Below are positions 55,003 to 64,000 of a stretch of 64,000 bases of DNA, one piece after another (position 1 is the stretch's first letter; each line of letters opens with the position of its first letter). Below the pieces are notes generated by a model, which saw only the letters and a program-made list of their open reading frames with translations, did no database searches and was not told the origin of the DNA. The position numbers and the translations under genes were made by a program. Where the stretch lies: the NCBI GenBank assembly GCA_943789165.1, contig CALSTB010000001.1:1-64000 (forward strand). The letters are read 5' to 3'. The stretch comes from an uncultured Bacteroidia bacterium (GTDB taxonomy: Bacteria; Bacteroidota; Bacteroidia; NS11-12g; UBA9320).

Positions 55003-56093
55003 AGTCGGTAACCCACCCCCCAGGTAAAATGATCGGCAATGCCGAAGTGTGTTTTTAACGCTGCTAACACATACCCATGCTGGTTAAAATGATAGTTGAA
55101 ACCAATTCTTTGATACATAATAAATTTGTTAGTACTCGGTTTATAGGGATAAAAGCCCACGTCTGTGATGAAATACACCCGACTAATTAACAATTGATGT
55201 CCTACGTAAATACCTAACTCGGTCATTTCTGGAGGCGTTAGTCCCGTAAGTGGGTCGTCGGGATAATCAATAAAATGGTGTGTTTTGTCCAGATAGATAT
55301 CAAATCCAAACCGCCAGCTTCGTTTGATGTTGATGTTTTGTAACCGCGTAACACCTGCATTCAAAATATGAAAGCCTGTCGTTTTGGTTAAACTCCTTTC
55401 TTTGAATCCATAAGCCGCATAGAATTGCCATTTCACTGGATTCAATGTGTCCTTTATGGGATTGCGATGTGGCTTTTGTTCAATCAGGTAGTTGGCTCCA
55501 AAATAAAGCGATGGCATATTGACGCCAAGATTTGGAACACGGTAACTCCCATTGCTGAAATGTGTCAAACCCAAGCCCACTTGCAAATGCCAGGGATTGT
55601 TGGGCCTTCTTGTTTCCCAGGTTGCAAATCCTTGCATCACGCCATTTAAGTGACTGCCGATTGCTTGATTTCTTCTGTTTGTGTAGATGTCAAACTTTTT
55701 TGTGATGTAGGCGAGTCCGGTGCTAAATCGAATCCGAATTTCACTTTGTTTAAGCGACTTTAGTGACGTTTCAAAACCAGGCATGGCGGCAAAGGCATTG
55801 CCGGTTAAATCTGGATTACCCAAATTCATATAAAGCAAACCCATATAAATTTCGGGTTTTGAATAATGCTTCGCCCAAGGCTGAACAGATTGTTGTTTAG
55901 AAATCTGCAATTCAAAACCATGGGTGTGCGCTTCTAGGTTTTTAGAATCTTCGCGATGTGCTACCAAAAAGCCAGGATAATAATTAAATCCAACGGCCAC
56001 CTTTGGACGATCTTGAGCTGAGGCCTTTAGACCAAAACTCCAGACAAAAAGTATAAGTAACCCGAATCTCAAAATTCCATCAAAACAAACCAT
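54999..56093 (-). CDS. PagL-like lipid A acyloxyacyl hydrolase
   Basis: 364 residues from ATG 56093 (the track's GTG start at 56105 adds four). Signal peptide ending GLKASA. The PagL catalytic His-Ser pair appears in LGLTHFSNGSYRVPNLG; the end IADHFTWGVGYRL with a terminal hydrophobic residue fits an outer-membrane barrel. PagL-type enzymes remove the 3-O acyl chain of lipid A; that reaction is known for the family, not shown here. The acidic third catalytic residue cannot be placed with certainty. Confidence 0.82.
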   Translation of the reverse strand: MVCFDGILRFGLLILFVWSFGLKASAQDRPKVAVGFNYYPGFLVAHREDSKNLEAHTHGFELQISKQQSVQPWAKHYSKPEIYMGLLYMNLGNPDLTGNAFAAMPGFETSLKSLKQSEIRIRFSTGLAYITKKFDIYTNRRNQAIGSHLNGVMQGFATWETRRPNNPWHLQVGLGLTHFSNGSYRVPNLGVNMPSLYFGANYLIEQKPHRNPIKDTLNPVKWQFYAAYGFKERSLTKTTGFHILNAGVTRLQNINIKRSWRFGFDIYLDKTHHFIDYPDDPLTGLTPPEMTELGIYVGHQLLISRVYFITDVGFYPYKPSTNKFIMYQRIGFNYHFNQHGYVLAALKTHFGIADHFTWGVGYRL

Positions 56094-56105
56094 AATTTCG
56101 GTCAC

Positions 56106-56386
56106 CTACAACCAGTAATTGGTAAATTTACTGCTCAATCTGACACGTTTTTTATCCATTTTGAAAAATAATTAAAAATAATTTTAAGTGTCGCTGGATG
56201 TAGCTAGTCAAAATTCACTCAATGTTTACAAGACTCTTCAGCTACACGCCAGTAATTACGTGGGTTTGGCTTGATTATTGTAGATGTTTAGGAGTAACAC
56301 ATTTAGCAAAAAAAGTAAAACATTAGTATACCTTTGCAAGTTCTATTCAATAGACAGCATACACTAGTAGTTACCTTTAAAATTCT
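56106..56386 (+). other. rpoD leader and promoter region
   Basis: 280 bases without a gene. The only clear signal is TACCTTTG at 56329; the rest is AT-rich. It separates the divergent pagL-like and rpoD genes. Confidence 0.45.
56329..56336 (+). promoter_or_regulatory. TACCTTTG promoter element of rpoD
   Basis: Exact TAnnTTTG, 50 bases before the rpoD ATG; a weak TTTA lies 23 bases upstream. This gives an ordinary leader of about 45 bases, unlike the leaderless candidates. Confidence 0.65.
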
Positions 56387-57250
56387 ATGAGACAACTTAA
56401 AATTAGTAAGCAGTTTACTAACCGCGAAAACAAATCATTAGACAAATACCTGAACGAAATTAGTAAGGTGAATATGATTGATGCACAGGAAGAAGTAATC
56501 CTGGCTCAGCGTATTCGTGAAGGCGATCAAGCCGCACTTGAAAAGTTGGTAAATGCCAACTTACGATTTGTGGTTTCAGTATCAAAGCAGTATCAAAACC
56601 AAGGATTAACCTTAGGAGATTTGATTAATGAGGGTAATCTAGGTTTGATTAAGGCAGCAAAAAGATTTGATGAAACACGTGGTTTCAAGTTCATTTCTTA
56701 TGCAGTTTGGTGGATTCGTCAAAGCATCCTTCAAGCATTAGCAGATCAATCAAGAATTGTTCGATTGCCATTAAACAAGGTTGGATCTATTGGACGTATC
56801 TCAGCTACTGCCGCTAAACTAGAGCAGTTGCATGAGCGCGAGCCTACTGCGGAAGAAATTGCAAAAGCATTAGACATTCCAGTTACCGAAGTAGAAAACG
56901 CTTTTAAAACATCTGGACGTCACTTGAGTATCGACGCACCATTAACCGAAGGTGAAGACAATACACTACTTGGTGTTTTGGATAACAACGATGAGCCTGA
57001 TCCAGACAATCCGTTGTTGAACGAATCTTTGCAAAAAGAAATCAACCGTGTTATCTCTACACTTTCAGAAAAAGAAAGAGATGTGTTGAAATATTACTAC
57101 GGACTAGATGGCGGACCAGCACACACCTTAGAAGACATTTCTGAGAAGGTTGGTTTGACAAGAGAACGTGTTCGTCAAATAAAAGAAAAAGCATTGCGCA
57201 GACTTCGAAAGTCGTCGAAAAGCAAAATCTTGAAATCCTATTTGGGATAG
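56387..57250 (+). CDS. rpoD: Group 1 RNA polymerase sigma factor (sigma-ABfr type)
   Basis: 287 residues, the short form of the Bacteroidota primary sigma factor. Region 1.2-2: [66 protein letters not shown]; region 3: [30 protein letters not shown]; region 4 helix-turn-helix: [28 protein letters not shown]. It lacks the long 1.1 region of the E. coli factor. The enzyme recognises TTTG-N17-20-TAnnTTTG in this phylum, the sequence seen many times in this window. Confidence 0.96.
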   Translation: MRQLKISKQFTNRENKSLDKYLNEISKVNMIDAQEEVILAQRIREGDQAALEKLVNANLRFVVSVSKQYQNQGLTLGDLINEGNLGLIKAAKRFDETRGFKFISYAVWWIRQSILQALADQSRIVRLPLNKVGSIGRISATAAKLEQLHEREPTAEEIAKALDIPVTEVENAFKTSGRHLSIDAPLTEGEDNTLLGVLDNNDEPDPDNPLLNESLQKEINRVISTLSEKERDVLKYYYGLDGGPAHTLEDISEKVGLTRERVRQIKEKALRRLRKSSKSKILKSYLG

Positions 57251-57271
57251 AAGAGAAACGATAACTTATGT

Positions 57272-57304
57272 AAGGCTTCCATCATTCGATGGGAGCCTTT
57301 TTTA
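57272..57304 (+). terminator. Rho-independent terminator of rpoD
   Basis: AAGGCTTCCATC-ATTC-GATGGGAGCCTT then T4, with a G-U pair in the stem, 21 bases after the stop. Confidence 0.9.
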
Positions 57305-57319
57305 TTCCCGGCCATAACA

Positions 57320-57327
57320 TATATTTG
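57320..57327 (+). promoter_or_regulatory. TATATTTG promoter element before the rhomboid gene
   Basis: Exact TAnnTTTG, 4 bases before the TTG start 57332. Confidence 0.55.
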
Positions 57328-57331
57328 GTGC

Positions 57332-58417
57332 TTGAGTAATTACTTCAACCGCATTAAATCATTCTCAAAATCCTTGGCAAAGTTTCCATGGATTACTATT
57401 GGAGTATGTGTCATAAGTGTTTTACTTTTTATAGGTTTTCATGTAGACCCAGAGCTTGACATAACACAAAGGCATTATAACTGGGGCTCCACAGATGTTT
57501 ATCGGATTTGGGGCGGACATTATTGGGGGGTCATCTCTTGTAATTTTTTACATGTTTCTCTTGTACATCTGTTGCTGAATCTTAACGCAATGTTTTATCT
57601 AGGTAGTTTGCTAGAACAACATGTTAAACGTCCTGTTTACATCATACTCATACTTACCAGTTGCATTATTGTCAGTTCCGCGGAGCTCGTCATTTCAAAC
57701 CAATCGGGCATTGGACTGTCGGGCATTTTATACGCCGTCTTTGGCGTCATCCTATTCAATCAAAAAAAAGGCGTTTATCCAGAATACCTAAGTAAGAATA
57801 CTGTCCAATTACTAATTGGCTGGCTATTCCTCTGTGTGATTCTAACCAAATTCAAAGTCTTAAACATCGGCAATGCCGCTCACTTTTCTGGGTTCATATG
57901 GGGTTTGTTGATTGGATGGATTTTACATACCGCACATATCGGACGGTTCATAATCGGAGTTGGCATTTTGGGACTGTCGCTTATCCCCTTCTATGCAGCT
58001 CCATGGTCAGTAGAATGGTTAAGTGCCAAAGGCCTTCAACATCATGAAGTAAAAGACCTCTCGAATGCTAAGAATTGGTATAATAAAGCATTGAGTAAAG
58101 ATAGCACACATCAAATGTCGCGTACCAATTTGAACATCATATTACAATATGAAATGCTTCAAACGGTCGATTCATTAATCAAACTTAAAGACTTTGTTGG
58201 GGCAAAATATGAATTGCAAAAAGTGAAGGCAATAGACTCCACATCGGCCCAAGTAGTAGAATGGGAACAATACATAGAAGTACAACTCCTTTCCATTATG
58301 GCTTTTGATCTTCATTCTGCACGCCACTACTCAGAAGCATTAAAGAAATACGAAGCGATTTTAGCAATCGACTCCAATAATGATTGGGCGAAAAAAAATA
58401 TGAAGCTGTTACCCTAG
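57332..58417 (+). CDS. Rhomboid-family protease with C-terminal TPR-like region
   Basis: 361 residues from TTG 57332 (GTG at 57329 is out of frame). Six to seven helices; the catalytic Ser is in ISNQSGIGLSGILYAVFG (GxSG) and the His in IGNAAHFSGFIWGLLIG. HYWGVISCNFLHVSLVHLLLNLNAMFYLG has the His/Asn oxyanion pattern. After ~residue 215 a helical TPR-like part follows (LSNAKNWYNKALSKDS, HYSEALKKYEAILAIDSN). Intramembrane proteolysis is expected; the tail may bind substrates. Confidence 0.9.
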   Translation: MSNYFNRIKSFSKSLAKFPWITIGVCVISVLLFIGFHVDPELDITQRHYNWGSTDVYRIWGGHYWGVISCNFLHVSLVHLLLNLNAMFYLGSLLEQHVKRPVYIILILTSCIIVSSAELVISNQSGIGLSGILYAVFGVILFNQKKGVYPEYLSKNTVQLLIGWLFLCVILTKFKVLNIGNAAHFSGFIWGLLIGWILHTAHIGRFIIGVGILGLSLIPFYAAPWSVEWLSAKGLQHHEVKDLSNAKNWYNKALSKDSTHQMSRTNLNIILQYEMLQTVDSLIKLKDFVGAKYELQKVKAIDSTSAQVVEWEQYIEVQLLSIMAFDLHSARHYSEALKKYEAILAIDSNNDWAKKNMKLLP

Positions 58418-58431
58418 GAAATCAAGATACA

Positions 58432-59472
58432 TCAATTGGATGATTTCTTTTGTAACAAAAAACCTAACCTACCTTGATAATACACCTCTTTGCTTGTAGC
58501 CAATGTTTTCCAATTGCGCCAATAAGTATTTGATCTACCACCAATGCCTAACGACAACGTGAGTGGGAAGTTTTTGAACAATTGTCGAGAAAACTCAACC
58601 CCGTAATTGATTTGTGCATTATTGATGGCTGGCGTTCTATAGGTTACTACAAGTCTTTCATTTGATCTTCTTCCTTCCACTTCGATCCGGCAATAGTCAT
58701 ATTCATTGGTGTAAAAATCATTGATATGACCGTAAGCAGGCAGACCTGAATTAATACTTTGGTAATCGTAATACGCTAGATAAATATTTGTTTTATTGTT
58801 AACGGCTGTCATCAAAATACTTCCAACGTTTATACTAAAATGGTTCCGTTTTGAGATGCTTTCGTGCAAAACCAGTTGCCAGTTAAGACCTAAACCAATA
58901 AAGGATTTCGGGTGAGCGACATATCCTAGTTTCGCCCTCGGTACGTAAAGAGTGGTATCAAACTGATCCTGACCATATCCTTTCGATAAGTGAATGACAT
59001 CCGTTTTACCAACTTCTTGAAAATATATCGTGTGGTCACCAAAAGGGGTATCATCAAGTGGATAATGGTCGTGATCGCCAAAAGCACGATCTACCACATT
59101 TAAGCTTATTCCATACCTAACACGCCAGTTCTTTTTCGATTGTAGTTTGACACCAAACGCGCTTCTTACATTGGTAAAACTGTAATCACTCCCACAACAA
59201 TATCCACTGTAGTCGCTAAAACTATACTCCACATTAAACGGACGAGTTGTGGTTAAAACATCCTTTTTTAATCCGGTGTTGTCGTATTGGTCAGTTAAAT
59301 ATTTCATGGCGTTTGTGGCTCCATGCATACCATCTTTCCAGTTCATTTTGGTTATACCACTCTGACCAATGGTAAACTCAACTGCGTCGATTTCAAAATG
59401 TTTGTCAAACCAAGATTGTCCAACAACTTGTTGGCAAACCAAGATACATATACTTAAAGCGAGGATGCGCAT
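58432..59472 (-). CDS. Outer-membrane beta-barrel-like protein of unknown function
   Basis: 346 residues from ATG 59472 (track starts eight codons earlier). Signal peptide MRILALSICILVCQQVVGQ. The mature protein alternates aromatic strands (DAVEFTIGQSGITKMNWK, WRVRYGISLNVVDRAF, AKLGYVAHPKSFIGLGLNWQLVLHES, GRLGFLLQKKS), as in porin-like barrels without known ligands. Stop codon 15 bases from the rhomboid stop, convergent. Confidence 0.75.
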   Translation of the reverse strand: MRILALSICILVCQQVVGQSWFDKHFEIDAVEFTIGQSGITKMNWKDGMHGATNAMKYLTDQYDNTGLKKDVLTTTRPFNVEYSFSDYSGYCCGSDYSFTNVRSAFGVKLQSKKNWRVRYGISLNVVDRAFGDHDHYPLDDTPFGDHTIYFQEVGKTDVIHLSKGYGQDQFDTTLYVPRAKLGYVAHPKSFIGLGLNWQLVLHESISKRNHFSINVGSILMTAVNNKTNIYLAYYDYQSINSGLPAYGHINDFYTNEYDYCRIEVEGRRSNERLVVTYRTPAINNAQINYGVEFSRQLFKNFPLTLSLGIGGRSNTYWRNWKTLATSKEVYYQGRLGFLLQKKSSN

Positions 59473-59552
59473 TAATTCGGCTTTGTACACTTTCAAGAAT
59501 CAAGAATACCATTTTTAAATCATAACTAAGAATTACATTGATTCGCTTTCCT

Positions 59553-59560
59553 TATGTTTG
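59553..59560 (+). promoter_or_regulatory. TATGTTTG promoter element before the 59564 gene
   Basis: Exact TAnnTTTG, 3 bases before ATG 59564. The track's TTG start at 59558 lies in the element, favouring the ATG. Confidence 0.55.
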
Positions 59561-59563
59561 AAT

Positions 59564-60142
59564 ATGAAATGTACCACTGTATTCTTTTTGCTAATGGCAT
59601 TTATAGCTTGCGAGCAACCAGCAAAGCAAACTGACGCGACTCAAACGGAAGAAAAAACAAACCAAAAACGCGACCTAGGTACCGTTGTTTATGTTGAGGA
59701 TGCTGGATATCCCATGTTCGCCATCGACATAAAGTCTGATACCACCGGAAAGACAACCGCATTTCTCTTAAATGTGGAGGACGTTGATATGGAACACAAC
59801 GACGTCTATCAGTTAAAAGATCAAAAAGTTGAAATTCACTTTACCGAGAAGAAAGACCCATTTGTCATGGATATCGTGCATGCGGATACTTCTATCCTAG
59901 GAAATTATGCTCCCGCCAATCACAATGGTTTTTCCTCAATAAGTGGCACGCTTTCAGGTGCTGAAGAACCGAGCCAAGGCGACCTCCCAGGTGATTTTTC
60001 AATTACAGCATCTGAAAACGAGAAAATGCAATTTGAATACTACATCGATGAACAGCTGTCATTAATTAATGGCCAAAAAGCCACAGTATACTATGAATTT
60101 AGAGCTGTGTACAGCATCAAGAAAATCAAGAAAGTAGATTAA
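59564..60142 (+). CDS. Lipoprotein of unknown function
   Basis: 192 residues from ATG 59564 (track begins at TTG 59558). Signal KCTTVFFLLMAFIACEQ, Cys at ~16. The mature part is acidic and beta-rich, with VVYVEDAGYPMFAIDIKSDTTG and INGQKATVYYEFRAVYSIKKIKKVD. No family recognised. The frameshifted PqqB-like gene begins 3 bases after its stop, so both are in one transcript. Confidence 0.78.
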   Translation: MKCTTVFFLLMAFIACEQPAKQTDATQTEEKTNQKRDLGTVVYVEDAGYPMFAIDIKSDTTGKTTAFLLNVEDVDMEHNDVYQLKDQKVEIHFTEKKDPFVMDIVHADTSILGNYAPANHNGFSSISGTLSGAEEPSQGDLPGDFSITASENEKMQFEYYIDEQLSLINGQKATVYYEFRAVYSIKKIKKVD

Positions 60143-60144
60143 AA

Positions 60145-61096
60145 ATGAAACGCCTCATCCTTGCATTTGCTTGTCTTTCTATTTTGGGTTGTCCTTTGGT
60201 CATTAAGGAGCCCGTCAAACATGCGCCCATCTCTCCCATCGAACTGGTCGTTTTAGGCAATTTACAAGATGCTGGATCGCCGCACATTGGTTGTACGAAA
60301 TCTTGCTGTGCCAAGTTGTTTAAGAAACCAGACACAAACCGCAAAGTGGTTTCCTTAGGAATCGTCGACTACTTCAACCAAACAACCTATTTATTTGAAG
60401 CAACTCCCGACATGACTTCTCAACTCAAAATTTTGAGCAAACAAGATACGGCATTGCCCGAATTACCGAATGGCATCTTCCTCACCCATGCCCATATCGG
60501 ACATTATGCAGGTTTGATGTACTTAGGAAAAGAAGCCATTAACGCGCATTGCACACCTGTGTATGCCATGCCGAGAATGCAAGACTTCCTAACAAGTCAT
60601 GGTCCGTGGAGTCAGTTAGTTATGCTGGACAATATCGATGTACTTCCAATTAAAGCGAATGAACCTATACTATTAAACGACAACCTAACTGTTACCCCCA
60701 TTCCAAGTTCCACATCGTGACGAGTTTTCTGAAACTGTTGGTTATACGATTAAAGGACGCGATAAGACTGCCCTGTTTATACCAGACATCGACAAATGGG
60801 AAAAGTGGGATTCTAGCATTTTTACTGCCATTGCAATGGTTGATTACGCGTTTGTTGACGCAACCTTTTATGACGGAGATGAAATACAATCTCGAGACAT
60901 CAGTGAGATTCCACATCCTTTTGTAATTGAAACGATGGAGTTGTTTAAAGACCTACCTGAAACAGAAAAAGCCAAAGTCCATTTTATTCATATGAACCAT
61001 ACCAATCCATTGCTAGATCCAAATTCTGCTCAAACCAAAGCAGTTCTAAAAGCGGGATTTAATATCGCCAGATTTGGCGATTCTATAAGATTGTGA
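60145..61096 (+). pseudogene. PqqB-like metallo-beta-lactamase-fold lipoprotein, frameshifted
   Basis: The first part (to 60720) has a lipoprotein signal (ILAFACLSILGC) and PqqB-type motifs: LGNLQDAGSPHIGC with a Cys cluster CTKSCC, YLFEATPDM and the metal site FLTHAHIGHYAGL. Downstream the other frame continues VPHRDEFSETVGYTIKG, FIPDIDKW, FVDATFYDGDEI, HPFVIETM and HMNHTNPLL. One extra C in the C5 run at 60695-60699 joins them (TPFQVPHRDEF). About 316 residues. No PQQ operon present, so PQQ synthesis is not implied. Confidence 0.85.
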
Positions 61097-63103
61097 TTAC
61101 CGAACGATCGACCCTGGTTCTATCCCTCCAACTGGTTCAACAAACACCAACTTGCCTTCTGTGTTTTCGGCCATCAACAACATGCCGTTCGACTCAACCC
61201 CACGCATTTTACGAGGAGCCAGGTTGGTGACAACTACTGCTTGCTTGCCTATTAAATCTTCTGGCTGAAAGTGTTCTGCAATTCCCGACAAAATGGTTCT
61301 TTTTTCAAGACCTATGTCTACCAATAATTGCAATAACTTGTCGGCCTTTGGTACCTTTTGAGCTTCTATGATAGTGCCAACTCTAAAATCTAATTTACTA
61401 AAATCATCGAAGGTAATAGTCGGTTTAATTGGCTCAATTGCTGGTGCAACTGCATTGTCTTTGGCTTGATTTTCCAATTTCTCTTTTTGTTTAAGTATGT
61501 CCTCGTCCTCAATTTTGTCAAACAACAAACTGGCCTTGTTCACTTGTTGTCCAGCCATCAATCCTGATTCCTTTAGGTTTAGCATTTCCTTAAGTTTCAC
61601 AGAGGTGTGAGGCAAAAACGCGCTACAGGTTTTGGAAAATAGTGCCAACAATTGTAGAGAAACATTCAATATTTCTCTCACTCTTTGTTCGCCGTTTTCT
61701 TCTTTAATGGCATGCCAAGGGGCCGTGTCTTGAAGGTATTTATTACCCAAACGTGCGATTGACATTAACTCAGACAAGGCATCTCTGAATTTAAATTGCT
61801 GTACCAAGTTGTAGATGTTCTCAACCGATTGGTTTGCGGTCGCAAGCATGTCGTAATCCGCTTGATTTTCATTTGAAGGCACAACGCCTTCAAAGTATTT
61901 ATGGGTTAAAACCATCACACGGTTGACCCAGTTTCCTAATATAGCAACCAATTCATTGTTTACCCGAGCTTGGTAATCCGCCCAACTAAAATCACTGTCT
62001 TTAGACTCAGGCATGATGCTGGTCAATACATATCTTAATTCGTCTTCTTTACCAGGAAAGTCTTCCAAATATTCGTGCAACCACACAGCGTGATTTCTTG
62101 AGGTCGATAGTTTTTGTCCTTCTAAATTAAGAAACTCATTTGCTGGCACATACGTCGGTAGATTGAAATCTCCGTGCGCTTTTAACATCGCCGGAAAAAT
62201 GATGGTATGGAAAACGATATTATCCTTTCCCAAGAAGTGGGTCAGTTCCGTTTCTTCATTCTGCCACCAATCTTTCCAATCTTCACGAATTTCTTTTGTC
62301 GCCGAGATATAACCAATGGGTGCATCGAACCACACATACATCACCTTGCCTTCAACACCATCAATGGGCACAGGAACTCCCCAATCCAAATCACGGGTCA
62401 TGGCTCGTGGTTTCAAACCGTCATTCAACCAACTCATGCATTGACCGTACACATGGGCTTTCCATACATCTTTTTTTGATGCAACCCAGTCGTTCAAAAA
62501 GTCTGTTTGTAAGGTATCTAAGGGTAAAAACCAATTCGTAGTTGCTTTCCGGATTGGTACATTTCCGGTCAGTGCTGATTTTGGGTTAATCAGTTCCGAA
62601 GGACTTAAGGTTCTTCCACAGCTTTCACATTGATCACCGTAAGCGCCATCCTTGCCACAGTTTGGACATTCCCCTGTTAAATATCTATCTGCTAAAAATT
62701 GATTGGATTCTTCGTCATAGAACTGCTCGGTCACTTCTTCAATAAAAACACCTTTATCATACAGTGTTTTAAAAAAATCCCTTGCCGTTTCATGGTGAAT
62801 CGGCTTGGTAGTACGTGAGAAATTATCAAAATCAATTCCCCATTTGTCCAAGCTCTCACTAATGATTTTGTAATTCACATCCACCACGTCCTGTGGCGTT
62901 ACACCTTGTTTTTTAGCTTTAAGTGTAATCGGTACACCATGCTCATCTGTCCCACAAACAAACAATACCTCTTTTCCAGCATTTCGTAAATGCCGAACAT
63001 AGATATCACTTGGCAAGAAACATCCTGCAATATGACCAATATGAAGTGGCCCATTGGCATATGGTAAAGCACAAGTGACTAGATGTTTCTTGATTGTTGA
63101 CAT
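61097..63103 (-). CDS. metG: Methionyl-tRNA synthetase with C-terminal tRNA-binding domain
   Basis: 668 residues. HIGH-like: [19 protein letters not shown]; zinc knuckle [24 protein letters not shown]-like: [14 protein letters not shown]-terminal OB-fold tRNA-binding domain (~555-668; [21 protein letters not shown]). Enzyme charges tRNA-Met and initiator tRNA. Ends flush with the PqqB-like gene (convergent, no gap). TAATTTTG lies 5 bases before the ATG, overlapping the stop codon of the next gene upstream. Confidence 0.97.
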   Translation of the reverse strand: MSTIKKHLVTCALPYANGPLHIGHIAGCFLPSDIYVRHLRNAGKEVLFVCGTDEHGVPITLKAKKQGVTPQDVVDVNYKIISESLDKWGIDFDNFSRTTKPIHHETARDFFKTLYDKGVFIEEVTEQFYDEESNQFLADRYLTGECPNCGKDGAYGDQCESCGRTLSPSELINPKSALTGNVPIRKATTNWFLPLDTLQTDFLNDWVASKKDVWKAHVYGQCMSWLNDGLKPRAMTRDLDWGVPVPIDGVEGKVMYVWFDAPIGYISATKEIREDWKDWWQNEETELTHFLGKDNIVFHTIIFPAMLKAHGDFNLPTYVPANEFLNLEGQKLSTSRNHAVWLHEYLEDFPGKEDELRYVLTSIMPESKDSDFSWADYQARVNNELVAILGNWVNRVMVLTHKYFEGVVPSNENQADYDMLATANQSVENIYNLVQQFKFRDALSELMSIARLGNKYLQDTAPWHAIKEENGEQRVREILNVSLQLLALFSKTCSAFLPHTSVKLKEMLNLKESGLMAGQQVNKASLLFDKIEDEDILKQKEKLENQAKDNAVAPAIEPIKPTITFDDFSKLDFRVGTIIEAQKVPKADKLLQLLVDIGLEKRTILSGIAEHFQPEDLIGKQAVVVTNLAPRKMRGVESNGMLLMAENTEGKLVFVEPVGGIEPGSIVR

Positions 63104-63108
63104 GGCCG

Positions 63109-63116
63109 CAAAATTA
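63109..63116 (-). promoter_or_regulatory. TAATTTTG promoter element of metG
   Basis: Minus strand TAATTTTG, five bases before the metG ATG; its first three bases are the TAA stop of the upstream gene. Confidence 0.55.
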
Positions 63117-64000
63117 GCGGACTTTTCGTGTTTCTATAAAGTAAATGTCTGCCTTTTTATTCAGGCCCTTCCCCGACTTAGTTGTTTTAAAACCATAGAC
63201 CAACACACGACCGTCATCCAAGTATGTAAATTTAGCCTCCTTACGTATGACTGAATCTGGCTCGTTTGCCACAGCAGATTCTTTTGTTAGGCTGACAAAC
63301 GCTGCCGGTTTAATGTTGCCAAAGTACAAATGGTTGAGTGCTGCATAACCGATATACAGGGTATCACCAACCACCACAGATTTAAGTTTAAGGTCTTTTG
63401 TTTTGGCCAAATACTCCAATTCTATTGGAAGATAATAGTCGTGTTTCAACTGCCCATTCAAATCAAATCGAAGCACAGTCCCATGAGAGTATTCATAGCC
63501 TTTTAGAGTTTGAGGAGTGCCTGCAATCGTGTTTCCATTTCGGGTTACGCCATAATCGTTTGTATACGATTCCTCATAAAACTCGATGGCCAACAAGTAT
63601 GACTCACCCATTTGTTTCACTGGATGACAAATGGCTTGGGTTCTGATCTCTGTGCTCTTCTCATGCTTCTTTAAACGAGCCATTTTTCGCTTCATTTCTT
63701 CTTTTTCATAGCGGTCTAAATAATCGAAATAATGTGGCAACTCTGAGAAAGAATATAATGTCACCTCCATCATTGCGCCGTCTTCGATAATCGCCATGAA
63801 TGCTCCACTTGCCATTTTGGTTTGATAGGTAGCATAGGTTCCAGTCACTAGATATCTGTCTTCATCAATTTGACTTATTGATACGGAATGAATAGACTTA
63901 TCTGGCAGCTGCAAACTAAACCTGTGTAACAATTCACCGTCGTTCGTCCATATCAAGGCATGTACGTCATCCACTCGATTACTGCTTTCTCGCCAGATGT
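63114..64000 (-). CDS. Partial protein of unknown function, C-terminal part
   Basis: The frame is open to the window edge ([15 protein letters not shown]...), so the GTG at 63974 is not the start. At least 294 residues are visible, ending [13 protein letters not shown]. Alternating strands ([64 protein letters not shown]) suggest a beta-propeller-like protein. No catalytic motif, no family recognised. Confidence 0.75.
   Translation of the reverse strand, partial: IWRESSNRVDDVHALIWTNDGELLHRFSLQLPDKSIHSVSISQIDEDRYLVTGTYATYQTKMASGAFMAIIEDGAMMEVTLYSFSELPHYFDYLDRYEKEEMKRKMARLKKHEKSTEIRTQAICHPVKQMGESYLLAIEFYEESYTNDYGVTRNGNTIAGTPQTLKGYEYSHGTVLRFDLNGQLKHDYYLPIELEYLAKTKDLKLKSVVVGDTLYIGYAALNHLYFGNIKPAAFVSLTKESAVANEPDSVIRKEAKFTYLDDGRVLVYGFKTTKSGKGLNKKADIYFIETRKVR

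Noticed and set aside
60145-61096. PQQ biosynthesis
   Set aside because: No pqqA, pqqC, pqqD or pqqE in the window; a lipoprotein signal is atypical for PqqB.

Overview
The window looks like chromosomal DNA of a free-living member of the Bacteroidota, most likely a marine or aquatic Flavobacteriales-type organism. The rank below phylum is inference. Evidence for the phylum: a short 287-residue group-1 sigma factor of the sigma-ABfr type; many TAnnTTTG promoter elements; a secreted protein with a type IX secretion (T9SS) C-terminal sorting domain; DUF2807, Omp28-like, PagL-like and DUF2490 envelope proteins; AT-rich sequence with weak Shine-Dalgarno sites.

Layout. 1-4.9 kb (+): the 3' end of uvrA, an Omp28-like lipoprotein, then rsmI-lnt-lipB with overlapping ends. 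4.9-10.1 kb (-): lpxK-rsmA-mgtE-meaB plus a lipoprotein gene. Three of these carry a single-base frameshift and one has an in-frame stop, so this stretch is either degenerate or holds base-call errors. 10.2-15.1 kb (+): Nif3 and its coiled-coil zinc-ribbon partner, a large secreted protein, a lipoprotein and fabD. 15.1-15.9 kb: a small GIY-YIG nuclease gene between inverted copies of a repeat, one side being a 108-bp tandem array. 15.9-20.1 kb (-): monomeric isocitrate dehydrogenase, an FtsB/DivIC-like protein and gltX. 20.2-26.2 kb: a CNNM/CorC-type membrane protein, the T9SS cargo with ELWxTDGT-like repeats, an unknown protein and a family 2 glycosyltransferase.

26.4-34.3 kb (+) is the most interesting accessory-looking block. 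Six tightly packed genes encode a long coiled-coil protein, an unknown protein, a AAA+ ATPase, a second unknown soluble protein, a small membrane protein with a charged tail and a three-helix membrane protein with a large extra-membrane domain. I recognise the ATPase fold only. The arrangement suggests an undescribed ATPase machine at the envelope.

34.4-47.4 kb is mostly minus strand: DEAD-box-like helicase, PhzF-like protein, adenine deaminase-type enzyme, lipoproteins, methyltransferase, SulP transporter with a long control tail, DUF2490 barrel and a cassette-like run of small genes (GNAT, uridine kinase-like, hypothetical). It ends at a tRNA-Phe gene with degenerate tRNA-derived repeats downstream. 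47.6-50.6 kb (+) is an operon for a membrane iron-sulfur oxidoreductase (Hdr/GlpC type) with a HAD phosphatase and a SIDSSV-motif protein. 50.6-52.6 kb (-) has two universal stress proteins around a small gene. 52.8-64 kb holds an OmpA-like protein, a DUF2807 lipoprotein, a PagL-like deacylase, rpoD, a rhomboid-TPR protein, envelope proteins, a frameshifted PqqB-like lipoprotein, metG and a partial gene at the edge.

Two window-wide patterns stand out. Many TAnnTTTG elements end only 3-7 nt before a start codon, which predicts leaderless mRNAs read by the sigma factor encoded here. All four frameshifts can be repaired by removing one base from a short mononucleotide run, which favours base-calling error but needs checking.
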